Shown piece by piece: positions 40,963 to 47,291 of a stretch of DNA of 54,439 nt; within the stretch, counting starts at the first letter, position 1; the number at the start of each line of letters is the position of its first letter. The translations under genes were made by a program, and so were the position numbers. Origin of the DNA: a virus. Location: the IMG/VR virus record IMGVR_UViG_3300037087_000771, positions 1-54,439 of that record. One strand, 5' to 3'. The notes under the pieces are model-generated. The model did not search any database. It was not told the DNA's origin and saw only the letters and a list, made by a program, of their open reading frames with translations.

Positions 40963-41355
40963 TTAATCAATCAATTCGTAGTGAGGGCCGTCTTGGAAGG
41001 TCTGATCGTTGAGATCAGTATCTCCGTCCCAATCTTTTCCCCAACGAAGTTTGATCCCCATCGCTAGGGCCGTAGACATCACGAACCCGGCGAAGTAGCA
41101 GATCCGGTTGATGTCGTTCCAGTCAATCGGCCAGGGCATTGCGTCAACCGCCATGGACGGGAGTTTGTTGTGCTCTCCATTCGGCCAGTCCAGTTTGCTC
41201 TTGCCCTGTCTGAAATACAGGTGCTGCAGAGTCTCTCCCCGGTGCCCCTCGATTATCTTGCAGTCGAAGACCTTGATAACCCCGCTGAATACACGCTGTA
41301 TCCGAGTCTCACAGGTCGCAAGCTGCTCGTTTGATAACAGTGAGAATTTTGACAT
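40963..41355 (-). CDS. Endolysin, M15-type peptidoglycan peptidase
   Basis: A zinc peptidase that cuts peptide bonds in peptidoglycan (D-Ala-D-Ala carboxypeptidase or L-Ala-D-Glu endopeptidase type). In 130 residues I see EGHRGETLQ (36-44), a QGKSK...EHNKLPSMAVDAMP block carrying probable zinc ligands His62 and Asp71, IKLRWGKDWDGD (101-112) and a final DGPHYELI with zinc ligand His125. Order and spacing fit the M15 family endolysins of phages. There is no signal peptide, so a holin would be needed for export; the preceding two-helix protein is the obvious candidate. The lipoprotein gene follows 10 bases downstream. Confidence 0.88.
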   Translation of the reverse strand: MSKFSLLSNEQLATCETRIQRVFSGVIKVFDCKIIEGHRGETLQHLYFRQGKSKLDWPNGEHNKLPSMAVDAMPWPIDWNDINRICYFAGFVMSTALAMGIKLRWGKDWDGDTDLNDQTFQDGPHYELID

Positions 41356-41525
41356 CAGCCTCCACCCCTAAACGCTCCCACCAGCCACAAGACAAGCAGG
41401 ATTATCAGTACCAGCCCGAGGTCACTACTATGATAGTATCCCCACGCCTGGCTATGCGGCCAGACGGGAAGCACTCCGACGAGCGCAAGAACCAAAATGA
41501 TGAGTGATACCGCTCCTAAACTCAT
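41355..41525 (-). CDS. DUF3309-like micro-membrane protein (candidate holin)
   Basis: A 56-residue gene. It starts MSLGAVSLIILVLALVGVLP and continues WPHSQAWGYY, then LGLVLIILLVLWLVGAFRGGG: two hydrophobic helices (about 6-20 and 36-52) around a short WPHS...WGY loop. The MSLG...LP.WPHS..WGY pattern matches the DUF3309 family of small bacterial proteins of unknown function. GGAGG lies five bases before the ATG, and the stop shares one base with the start of the endolysin gene, so the two are coupled. In a phage, two short helices next to an endolysin make a holin plausible; that is inference. Confidence 0.8.
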   Translation of the reverse strand: MSLGAVSLIILVLALVGVLPVWPHSQAWGYYHSSDLGLVLIILLVLWLVGAFRGGG

Positions 41526-41534
41526 GACAGCCTC

Positions 41535-42068
41535 CTATTTCGTCATAGCCATTTGAATCAAAAAAACGATGATCCCACCAGCCAGAGCCGCGATCAGCAT
41601 CAGGAGTGGAGAAGTCACACCGCTTTTCCCCTTGGTTTCGTACTGAGCCTTCTCAAGCAAACCCAGCCGATCCGTCAACTGCGTTTGAAGTTGTGACAAA
41701 CTCGTCGCCACTGCGGTAGCGGTTGATGCCACGAGCGTCCGGAGTGTTTCCGCCGAAGCCACAACCTGATTGGCGAGCACTGCCGCCTGCGCTGTCGCCC
41801 TTTCGCTCGCTACGGCTACCGCTGCCACGTCCACCGCCCGAATGGCGTCGATCCGCTTCGCCTCAGCCATCGAAAGTTTGTCCACATATTCGGCCCGAAG
41901 TGCCATGAGGTCGTCGGATCGTTTTGTTGCCGCCGCTACCAGATCGTCCTGGCGTCTATTTTCCACCAGGCGAAGATCGTCAAGGCGTTTGACAGCGGCC
42001 TCTACCAGTGACAGCACGTTCGCCGTAGGGTCGATAGTTTTTGAGTTATCCGGTTTGGCACCCGTCAT
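41535..42068 (-). CDS. Coiled-coil protein with C-terminal membrane anchor
   Basis: 177 residues. From about 15 to 140 the sequence is an almost continuous helix with heptad-like spacing (VLSLVEAAVKRLDDLRLVEN, AAVAVASERATAQAAVLANQ, LQTQLTDRLGLLEKAQYETK). A single hydrophobic helix near residues 152-173 (PLLMLIAALAGGIIVFLIQM) is followed by a short cytosolic-type tail. This small-protein type recurs next to lysis genes in environmental phages. Given its place before a micro-membrane protein, an endolysin and a lipoprotein, a lysis role (holin- or spanin-related) is possible, but a virion or membrane-associated role is not excluded. AAGGAGGG precedes the ATG. Confidence 0.75.
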   Translation of the reverse strand: MTGAKPDNSKTIDPTANVLSLVEAAVKRLDDLRLVENRRQDDLVAAATKRSDDLMALRAEYVDKLSMAEAKRIDAIRAVDVAAVAVASERATAQAAVLANQVVASAETLRTLVASTATAVATSLSQLQTQLTDRLGLLEKAQYETKGKSGVTSPLLMLIAALAGGIIVFLIQMAMTK

Positions 42069-42089
42069 CTCGCCCTCCTTGAAGTGTCC

Positions 42090-42118
42090 CCCGCGGGGCC
42101 TGTCAAGAACCCCACGGG
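42090..42118 (-). other. Nine-base-pair intercistronic hairpin without T-run
   Basis: Minus strand CCCGTGGGG (42118-42110) pairs with CCCCGCGGG (42098-42090) across a loop of 11 bases. It sits between the 198-aa structural gene and the ribosome site of the next gene (start 42068). GGACACTTC follows instead of T residues, so it is more likely a processing or stability hairpin than a terminator. Confidence 0.45.
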
Positions 42119-42134
42119 TAACTTAGTGAGCCGC

Positions 42135-42731
42135 TTAGCTCGTGGTGCAGGTGATCTGGTACGTCACGTAGATCTCGTCGTCTGCAATGACAGCGCGCGG
42201 GGTCCCGAACCGTTTGGCGCACATCAGGGTGCCCGCTGCGCTGGTCTTCGCCGCCGTGTCGGCCAGGAAGGCCCCGTAAACGGTGATCGACGCATTCATA
42301 ACGAAATGCGCCTTGGCATTGACGTTCGTGATGACCGCCGTGGACGTGTCTTCCGTGGTGTACGCGGGCCGGTTGGTCAGCGGGTTATCGTAGTCCGCGT
42401 CCTGGCATTCGCCGTAGGCGTTGCCCGAGCCCAATTTCGCTGCCGTGTCAGCCAGCGCCGGGGTGATGTTGTTCTTGAAGATGCCGACGTACCAGATGTG
42501 CGCCGCGGCCTTGGAGATGTCATGAAACATGATGTTCAGGAGCTTGGCCATACCCTCAGTCGTGAAGGTATTCGTCCCGGTTTCCGTAAAGAGCAGGACG
42601 CCGTTGCGCCAATGCTCAAACGTTACCTTGCCCTCGAAGATGATGTCATCCCATGCCCCCTTTTTCAGCCTCAGATAGAGAGCCGTTACCATGAGCCGTA
42701 CCATTGCCAAAATCTCTTTGAATCGTTTCAT
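42135..42731 (-). CDS. Virion structural protein, 198 aa
   Basis: The sequence begins MKRFKEILAMVRLMVTALYL, a basic amphipathic stretch. It continues with a beta-rich body (IIFEGKVTFEHWRNGVLLFT, FTTEGMAKLLNIMFHD, HIWYVGIFKNNITPALAD) and ends in a strand-rich segment with ITVYGAFLADTAAKTSAAGT and IYVTYQITCTTS. This '...AFLADTAAKT...LMCAKRF...DDEIYVTYQI' ending is common in small phage tail or baseplate proteins, but I cannot name a family. ATG 42731 is preceded by AAGGAGG at good spacing; a longer frame to 42809 would cross the terminator and is unlikely. Confidence 0.7.
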   Translation of the reverse strand: MKRFKEILAMVRLMVTALYLRLKKGAWDDIIFEGKVTFEHWRNGVLLFTETGTNTFTTEGMAKLLNIMFHDISKAAAHIWYVGIFKNNITPALADTAAKLGSGNAYGECQDADYDNPLTNRPAYTTEDTSTAVITNVNAKAHFVMNASITVYGAFLADTAAKTSAAGTLMCAKRFGTPRAVIADDEIYVTYQITCTTS

Positions 42732-42774
42732 TGCGTGTTCCTCCTTGTTGTGTGGTTGTTGTTCGTGGGGCAAT

Positions 42775-42816
42775 AAAAAAGGGGCACGTCGATGTGTCGG
42801 CACCGACATGCCCCTT
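42775..42816 (-). terminator. Intrinsic terminator/attenuator after the beta-propeller gene
   Basis: Minus strand GGGGCATGTCGGTG (42814-42801) pairs with CATCGACGTGCCCC (42794-42781) almost perfectly, then six T residues and ATTGCCC. Only about 43 bases lie between the T-run and the next ATG (42731), and they include the ribosome site, so this looks like an attenuator rather than an operon end with its own downstream promoter. Confidence 0.82.
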
Positions 42817-42865
42817 GATTATTCTTGCCTTCCCGTCCGGGTGGCCACCCTTCAGGGAAACCCCA
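42815..42865 (-). ncRNA. Conserved structured leader element C, upstream of the 198-aa structural gene
   Basis: Minus strand GGGTTTCCC, TGAA, the palindromic hairpin GGGT-GGCC-ACCC (42850-42839), GGAC, then GGGAAG and GCAAGAATAATCAAGG. TTCCC (42859-42855) pairs with GGGAA (42834-42830). The layout matches element A at 48436-48482: same flanking GGGTTYCCC, same inner hairpin position and the same GCAAGAAnAAnCAAGG tail, but with compensatory base-pair changes. It runs directly into the terminator at 42775-42816. Confidence 0.55.
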
Positions 42866-42876
42866 ACTACTAATGA

Positions 42877-44118
42877 TTAAAGAACTTTCCCGTTTCTTAC
42901 TACCTCGCAAGTTGCGGAGTCACCAAAGCCGACCCCACTCCCGCGGGGGCGCTCCTGCTTGAAACTGGTCAAAAACTGATCCTGGCCATTGACGATCCGG
43001 GACACCGCGGCCCCTTCCCGCCCTGCCGGGAATTGTACTCTTCCTGCTGTGATATTGACGAGCGCACCACTATGGCTGCCCGCCACAAGACCGTCTTTCG
43101 ACACCCAGACCGGGACATTGTTGCCCAGATCCGGCACGTTGTTGCAATAGGCGAGGATATCTCGCGCCACCCCTGCCCCGACATGTGCCTCCCGCATCCC
43201 GCTCGGTTCTGTTCCGGGAAGGAAGATGGTCCTGTCATCGAACCCGACGAAAATTCCACCGTCCACAAACGCAACGAGAAGGATATCATTGGAGAATGAG
43301 AAAATGTTCGTGGATTTATAGAGGTCGTACCGATAGGGTTCGCTGTAACGTAGGGTGCTGTCCACCGCGCCCCACAGGCGACCGAACGCTCGACGAATGA
43401 ACCTCATGGGGTTGGGAGGACTACACAGAAAGGTTGGTAGAGGCTCCATCGTGTCGATGTCGGTGATCTCTGCCTTCTCATACGCGGCCCGGTAGAAGGT
43501 GCTCCCGTTCGGGTCGGTCGCCCATGCTATGGCGTCGGATGGTTTGTTGAGAATTGAAATCATAGAGTTGTCGGCCAGAACGTCGATCTCGGCGATCATC
43601 CCGTTGCCGCCGACCTGCCCGTTGACCACGTTCGTGTAGCAGACCTGATACCGCCCAGCAGTCAGCGCTCCGGTCCCGCTGTATTGAAGAAGGACCGGCT
43701 GCTCCGGGATCGGGATCCCCCATGAACTCACCGTGTTTTGTACTGGATCGAAGATTCCCATCCAGTGGCGGCTTGAAATGTAAATCTTGTCGTCCACCGC
43801 GGCATAGAAGAGTTTCTCCTCGAAGGGGCCGGACAGGGCGCAAAGGTTGACCTTTGACCCATCAGGATAGAACCGGTAGAGTCGGCCTTCCGCCGCAGCA
43901 AGCAAGACATGCCTGGCGCCCCAGGCGCTATGTGCGTTGGGAAGACTGGCCAGGAGCCGAAAACCGCCCCGCTTCTTCAGCCTTTCCTCTGCCGTGACAT
44001 CGGCGTTCAGAATGACCTTCGGGATCGCTGTCATCGTCCCATCCTCATGGCCCGAAAATCCGCCCTCTTCGAGTACGTTATTCATGCCTTTGAATCCCCT
44101 GATCGTTAAAGGTTTCAT
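42877..44118 (-). CDS. Beta-propeller-like tail hub/stopper protein
   Basis: 413 residues with repeated four-strand blade-like segments: LLAAAEGRLYRFYPDGSKVN, then KLFYAAVDDKIYISSRHWMG, GRLWGAVDSTLRYSEPYRYD, LLVAFVDGGIFVGFDDRTIF and VWVSKDGLVAGSHSGALVNI. This pattern resembles P22 gp10-like packaged-DNA stabilisation proteins and similar podophage tail hubs, which seal the portal after packaging and anchor later tail parts. It shares one base with the upstream stop. Structured element C and an intrinsic terminator follow, closing the head/neck gene block. The propeller assignment is by eye; a structure prediction would settle it. Confidence 0.65.
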   Translation of the reverse strand: MKPLTIRGFKGMNNVLEEGGFSGHEDGTMTAIPKVILNADVTAEERLKKRGGFRLLASLPNAHSAWGARHVLLAAAEGRLYRFYPDGSKVNLCALSGPFEEKLFYAAVDDKIYISSRHWMGIFDPVQNTVSSWGIPIPEQPVLLQYSGTGALTAGRYQVCYTNVVNGQVGGNGMIAEIDVLADNSMISILNKPSDAIAWATDPNGSTFYRAAYEKAEITDIDTMEPLPTFLCSPPNPMRFIRRAFGRLWGAVDSTLRYSEPYRYDLYKSTNIFSFSNDILLVAFVDGGIFVGFDDRTIFLPGTEPSGMREAHVGAGVARDILAYCNNVPDLGNNVPVWVSKDGLVAGSHSGALVNITAGRVQFPAGREGAAVSRIVNGQDQFLTSFKQERPRGSGVGFGDSATCEVVRNGKVL

Positions 44119-44756
44119 TAGAAATCCAGCCTTGTCCGTTGGACATCCGCTCTCGCCTTGGGCGCGTTCGGGTAGAAAGCGACCAGAGAGGCAATTCCGT
44201 TTGCGGCCAGACCGCCATACTTCTGCGTGTTCGGCATCACTCCGTCGAGCCCGTCCTCGATCTGAAGGTAGGCTTCCTTGAGGGCGTAATTCTGGAAGAT
44301 CTCCTTGTGAAGAATCTCCGGGATGTAGTCGGGAAACACGTCCCCGGCTGCCAGCTCCTTCGGTTTTCCGTAGAAATGAAGCGTCATATTCTCGGCATCT
44401 TCCGGGATGGGCCTGAAGTTCAGGATCTTCCCGTCAAGGCAGATGATCTGCACGGGGCCGGTCCGTGTGTCATTGGAATTCGCCTTCAATTCTTTGATGT
44501 TCGGGGCAATCAGAATGCCCTGTGGGTACGTCGGTGTCGTCACGAGGTAGAGGTCATGCAGGTAGGTCTTCGGAAGGGCCGCTGTTATTGCCGCTGCTGT
44601 CGCCTCTACAACTGCGGTCGTCTGAAGGCCAGGGATTCGGCACATCGTAGCCAGTAGGAGCAGGGCCTCGTTGAACTTTCCGATGATCCAGGTCTCGTCG
44701 TAAGTCGTGTCCTGGACTACTTTCTCAACCTCTGTCACGATTGCATCTACTTCCAT
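44118..44756 (-). CDS. Putative head-tail adaptor protein
   Basis: 212 residues. The opening helices (MEVDAIVTEVEKVVQDTTYD, then WIIGKFNEALLLLATMCRIP) and the late segment IPEILHKEIFQNYALKEAYL resemble the helical connector subunits that dock under the portal in podophages (T7 gp11 and P22 gp4 type). The middle is beta-rich. Position between capsid genes and a beta-propeller tail protein supports this. The real start is the ATG at 44756, sharing one base with the upstream stop; the TTG just before it is less likely. I rate the functional call as moderate to low. Confidence 0.6.
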   Translation of the reverse strand: MEVDAIVTEVEKVVQDTTYDETWIIGKFNEALLLLATMCRIPGLQTTAVVEATAAAITAALPKTYLHDLYLVTTPTYPQGILIAPNIKELKANSNDTRTGPVQIICLDGKILNFRPIPEDAENMTLHFYGKPKELAAGDVFPDYIPEILHKEIFQNYALKEAYLQIEDGLDGVMPNTQKYGGLAANGIASLVAFYPNAPKARADVQRTRLDF

Positions 44757-45178
44757 CAACTTTTCCTCTTCTGCGGTCTCTTTGATCCTTTTTGGGGATA
44801 GGCCGGGCGATCCGGTTCATCACTCTTGTCTATCTGCCCAACATGGGGCGCGTAAGCGTCTTTACCGACCTGTTCATGCACGGGCATCTCGTTCCCGAAA
44901 TGGGCCGACATGCGGCTCTCGGCAGTCTCCGGGACAGCTTCGGGTGAGTCCGAAACAGGCGCCACTTCAGCGACCACTTCTTCGGTGATCTTCTTCAGGA
45001 CGCTGTATTCCTTGAACGCGGTGCTGTGGAACGGGTCCAAGATCCTTTTGATGTGCTCCTGGTCCGTGATATCACTGACAAGGTGCCCATGATCGTTTCG
45101 CTTGAACTTGTAGGCCGTCCCCGCCAGGTTGACGATGCACTCGTTCTGGTCTCTCTCGACCAGCAATTGAATCTGCAT
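44756..45178 (-). CDS. Hypothetical head-region protein, 140 aa
   Basis: The N-terminal ~55 residues look folded (IQLLVERDQNECIVNLAGTA, then YKFKRNDHGHLVSDI), a small beta-rich domain with ITDQEHIKRILD. The C-terminal half is Pro/Glu/Lys-rich and probably disordered, ending in KGSKRPQKRKS, so the protein has an acidic linker and a basic tail. I chose ATG 45178 because GGAGGAG lies four bases upstream; a longer frame to 45241 runs through a strong hairpin. Location between a capsid-associated protein and a putative adaptor suggests a head-completion role. I do not recognise the family. Confidence 0.65.
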   Translation of the reverse strand: MQIQLLVERDQNECIVNLAGTAYKFKRNDHGHLVSDITDQEHIKRILDPFHSTAFKEYSVLKKITEEVVAEVAPVSDSPEAVPETAESRMSAHFGNEMPVHEQVGKDAYAPHVGQIDKSDEPDRPAYPQKGSKRPQKRKS

Positions 45179-45188
45179 AACTCCTCCG

Positions 45189-45251
45189 ATGTTTGTAGGC
45201 CGTGACGGTGGAGCGAGAAGAGGGGGCGCCCCCACCGCCACGCCTACGGGG
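45189..45251 (-). other. Compound GC-rich intercistronic hairpin
   Basis: Minus strand GTAGGC...GCCTAC flanks an arm GTGGCGGTGG pairing with CCACCGTCAC, and the interior contains the palindrome GGGGGCGCCCCC. There is no T-run, and the structure ends about ten bases before the GGAGGAG ribosome site of the next gene (start 45178). It could be an RNA-processing or stability element. Confidence 0.4.
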
Positions 45252-45266
45252 TTGTGTGGACCCTTT

Positions 45267-45710
45267 TTAGCCGCCGTACTCCGCGGCGCGGTACGTCAGA
45301 ATCCCACGAATGGTCCCTGCTGCGGCTGTTCCCGCTGCCGTGGTGATGTGCATACCAAACAGGGTCTCCGTCTCGACGGGGGCCACCATCGGAAACAGCG
45401 TCGAACGGGCAACCCCGCCCGCCTGTGCCACGGTAGACGCGGAGATCATGATCTGATCAACCGCGTCCTCCGCCGCATTGATTCCGCCGCCATCCACGAC
45501 GATTGCAGGGCTACCGGAATCGAGGTCGTCCACAATCAGGGTGAAATCCAGGGGGATGCACCCAGCCGGGAGCGAGCACAGTGCGATGGTCTGCTCGTCC
45601 ACGTTCAGAGCGGCGGTGATTTCATACGAGCCGTCGCTCACCAGAACCTTGCCAGCCTCGTCCGGGTAAACCGCAGGACGGGCGCCTGCTACATTTGCCG
45701 ATTTCAACAT
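45267..45710 (-). CDS. Small capsid-associated protein (possible head decoration)
   Basis: 147 residues, Ala/Gly/Val-rich, with no signal peptide or membrane segment. It looks like a beta-rich structural protein: alternating hydrophobic stretches such as LDFTLIVDDLDSGSPAIVVD, then TLFGMHITTAAGTAAAGTIR near the end. Position immediately after the major capsid gene is where head decoration or stabilising proteins often lie. I do not recognise a specific family, so the role is a context inference. AAAGGAG precedes the ATG at a good distance. Confidence 0.7.
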   Translation of the reverse strand: MLKSANVAGARPAVYPDEAGKVLVSDGSYEITAALNVDEQTIALCSLPAGCIPLDFTLIVDDLDSGSPAIVVDGGGINAAEDAVDQIMISASTVAQAGGVARSTLFPMVAPVETETLFGMHITTAAGTAAAGTIRGILTYRAAEYGG

Positions 45711-45737
45711 AGTCGTGTCTCCTTTTCCTTCACTGAA

Positions 45738-45757
45738 GGGGGAGATCCGTCTCCCCC
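45738..45757 (-). terminator. Short perfect hairpin after the major capsid gene
   Basis: Minus strand GGGGGAGA-CGGA-TCTCCCCC forms an eight-base-pair stem with a four-base loop, 24 bases past the capsid stop. It lacks a proper T-run (TTCAGTG follows), so it may be a weak terminator or an mRNA-stabilising 3' hairpin rather than an efficient stop. Confidence 0.45.
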
Positions 45758-45780
45758 GTTGTCATTCCTGTGATCCCCTG

Positions 45781-46884
45781 TTACCCGACCGGCTGCTTGG
45801 CTGCCGTGTCGATTGCCATGATCCCGAAGTCCTTGGCGTTGAACTGCACCTTGGAGATTCCGAAGATCGAGTGCGTGCTGATTACGACCTGGTTTCCGCT
45901 GTCCCTCTCCTCTTCGTACCAGCCGAAGCGGAGACCGTTGCCCTTGGAGCCGAAGGCGATCACTGCCGCCTGGACGCCCATGAACAGAGCCCGCGCCGCC
46001 TCAACGGTCGCGGGGTTGCCGTAGTCGGCCATACGGATTACGGCCTGGTGCTCATGCAGGACCACGTTGTTATACATGCCGAGCCCGCCCTGGAAGATCG
46101 GGTTCTTGCGGCCCTCTGCCGCTGCCGCCGCCTTCTGTATGTCCAGCCAGCCAGAGCCGCCCGTGGTCTGCCGAAGGTCGTACACCTGCCACGGGTTCAT
46201 CAAGAGGACGAAGTGCTTCTCGCCGTTGATGAGGATCGGCTGGATCTTGGGGGTCCCCCCTGTTCCGCCTCCCATCATCGAGGCCATAGCCACAGCCTTG
46301 TCGATGAGCCCCAGGGTGATCGTGTCGCCCGCGGCAATGGTCGTCTTGATCTTCGTGCCCGGCATGAGCAAGTGCTCGGTGTCGGGGGCGTTGAAGGCGT
46401 TCCCTGCAAATCCCGCGTAACTGGTCGGGAAGATGTAGTCCGCATTGGACCCGCGGAGCCCGGACAGGTACATGAAGAAGAGCTCGTCGAATACCCGGCT
46501 CCACCATTCCGACTGCCGTACCCGTGCGATCTCGCGGAGCTGGTGTATCGTCCGCTTCTGGGTCATCCTGCCGCCCGTGTTCACCCCGCCGCGCATCTGA
46601 TTGATCAGGATGTCGTCGGAGTAGAACTTCAGGTCCTCTTCTTTCCCGGTCAAAGGGGTGTCCCCTTCCACAGGTTGCATTTTCAACTGCATGACAAGGT
46701 CGAAGGAAACCTTGTCTCCCGCCGTGCTTTCGAGGTCTTTCACGACCTGGATGGGCATGGAGCTGCCCTCAGCGCCCATGAACTTGCGTGAGAAATAGGA
46801 ATCCCGCGCCACGTCTACCGCAAGGAATGCCGAATACTTCTTGACGGCCTTGGGGTCGTTTACACCGATGATTGTCTGTCCCAT
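45781..46884 (-). CDS. Major capsid protein, N4-gp56 family
   Basis: Builds the icosahedral shell with an HK97-type fold. The 367-residue sequence shows family traits: an N-terminal VDVARDSYFSRKFMGAE segment, the GDKVSFDLVMQLKMQPVEGD strand, LKFYSDDILINQMRGGVNTG, then EIARVRQSEWWSRVFDELFF. It ends with a domain carrying ILINGEKHFVLLMNPWQVYD and HEHQAVIRM. Length is normal for the N4-gp56 family. It follows the scaffold/Com pair after a terminator and long leader, and a strong AGGAGG site precedes the start. A GC-rich hairpin follows the stop. Confidence 0.93.
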   Translation of the reverse strand: MGQTIIGVNDPKAVKKYSAFLAVDVARDSYFSRKFMGAEGSSMPIQVVKDLESTAGDKVSFDLVMQLKMQPVEGDTPLTGKEEDLKFYSDDILINQMRGGVNTGGRMTQKRTIHQLREIARVRQSEWWSRVFDELFFMYLSGLRGSNADYIFPTSYAGFAGNAFNAPDTEHLLMPGTKIKTTIAAGDTITLGLIDKAVAMASMMGGGTGGTPKIQPILINGEKHFVLLMNPWQVYDLRQTTGGSGWLDIQKAAAAAEGRKNPIFQGGLGMYNNVVLHEHQAVIRMADYGNPATVEAARALFMGVQAAVIAFGSKGNGLRFGWYEEERDSGNQVVISTHSIFGISKVQFNAKDFGIMAIDTAAKQPVG

Positions 46885-47033
46885 TGCGTATCCTCCTAAA
46901 AGTGATAGAAAATGTTTTTGTGCTTCACCGTCTCTCCATTTCCCCCATCACTTCCCGGTCATCGGGCTGGCTATGTTTGAACCAGAACGTGGGACACTAC
47001 TCTTCTGTCTTCATGCCCCGTGGGGCGGGTAAC
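46885..47033 (-). promoter_or_regulatory. 149-base leader of the major capsid gene
   Basis: The longest untranslated stretch before a start codon in the window. On the minus strand it opens with a GCCCC-GT-GGGGC palindrome (47026-47015) and contains a second small CCCG/CGGG hairpin. It ends in TTTTAGGAGGATACGC before the ATG, one of the strongest Shine-Dalgarno sequences here, as expected for the most abundant virion protein. I could not identify a convincing -35/-10 pair, so a promoter is possible but not shown. It is a reasonable candidate target for the Com-like protein encoded just upstream. Confidence 0.4.
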
Positions 47034-47066
47034 AAAAAAGCCAGCCAGGATTTCTCCCTGACTGGC
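47034..47066 (-). terminator. Intrinsic terminator between com-like and major capsid genes
   Basis: Minus-strand stem GCCAGTCAGG (47066-47057) pairs with CCTGGCTGGC (47049-47040) with one mismatch, loop of seven, followed by six T residues and GTTACCC. The tail is nearly identical to those of the terminators at 48386 and 42775. A short hairpin GCGGT-TCG-ACTGC precedes it (about 47103-47091), but the conserved leader seen at the other two sites is only vaguely present here. Confidence 0.85.
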
Positions 47067-47105
47067 CTTCGTAAGGCTCTATTGCTTATTGGCAGTCGAA
47101 CCGCT

Positions 47106-47279
47106 CTAAGCTGCTTTAATCGCTATGGTTCCGAACTTCTCCCCGTCATACCGTAAAACGCCCAACATGTGCGTGAGAATCAGGTTCAAATAACCGCATT
47201 TCGGACACTTGATTTCAGCGTGAACGCTTTCAGCTTTCATCAGTAACCGGTTGCATTTCTTGCAGCGGATTTCGGTCAT
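47106..47279 (-). CDS. com: Com-like zinc-finger protein (phage Mu Com family)
   Basis: A 57-residue gene, short and easily missed. It begins MTEIRCKKCNRLLMKAES, with a second cysteine pair in IKCPKCGYLNL, giving the four-cysteine CxxC...CxxC zinc site (Cys6, Cys9, Cys25, Cys28). The RCKKCNRLL and IKCPKCG segments match the Mu Com family closely. In Mu, Com binds the mom mRNA leader and switches on its translation, leading to DNA modification. This version has a ~25-residue C-terminal extension beyond the usual finger. GGGGGAGG precedes the ATG by two bases. No mom-like gene is visible in the window. It lies just upstream of a terminator and the capsid-gene leader, so an RNA-binding role on a neighbouring transcript is possible but unproven. 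Confidence 0.85.
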   Translation of the reverse strand: MTEIRCKKCNRLLMKAESVHAEIKCPKCGYLNLILTHMLGVLRYDGEKFGTIAIKAA

Positions 47280-47291
47280 ATCCTCCCCCTT

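Noticed and set aside
42815-42865. Hammerhead ribozyme core
   Set aside because: CTGAAGG is not CTGANGA and no matching GAAA plus cleavage-site arrangement is found around it.
46885-47033. Host-type promoter ahead of the major capsid gene
   Set aside because: No convincing -35/-10 pair with normal spacing could be found by eye, so I list only a leader.
47085-47110. tRNA fragment suggested by GGTTCGA
   Set aside because: The flanks do not form a T-stem or acceptor stem; the bases form a small hairpin after the com-like stop.
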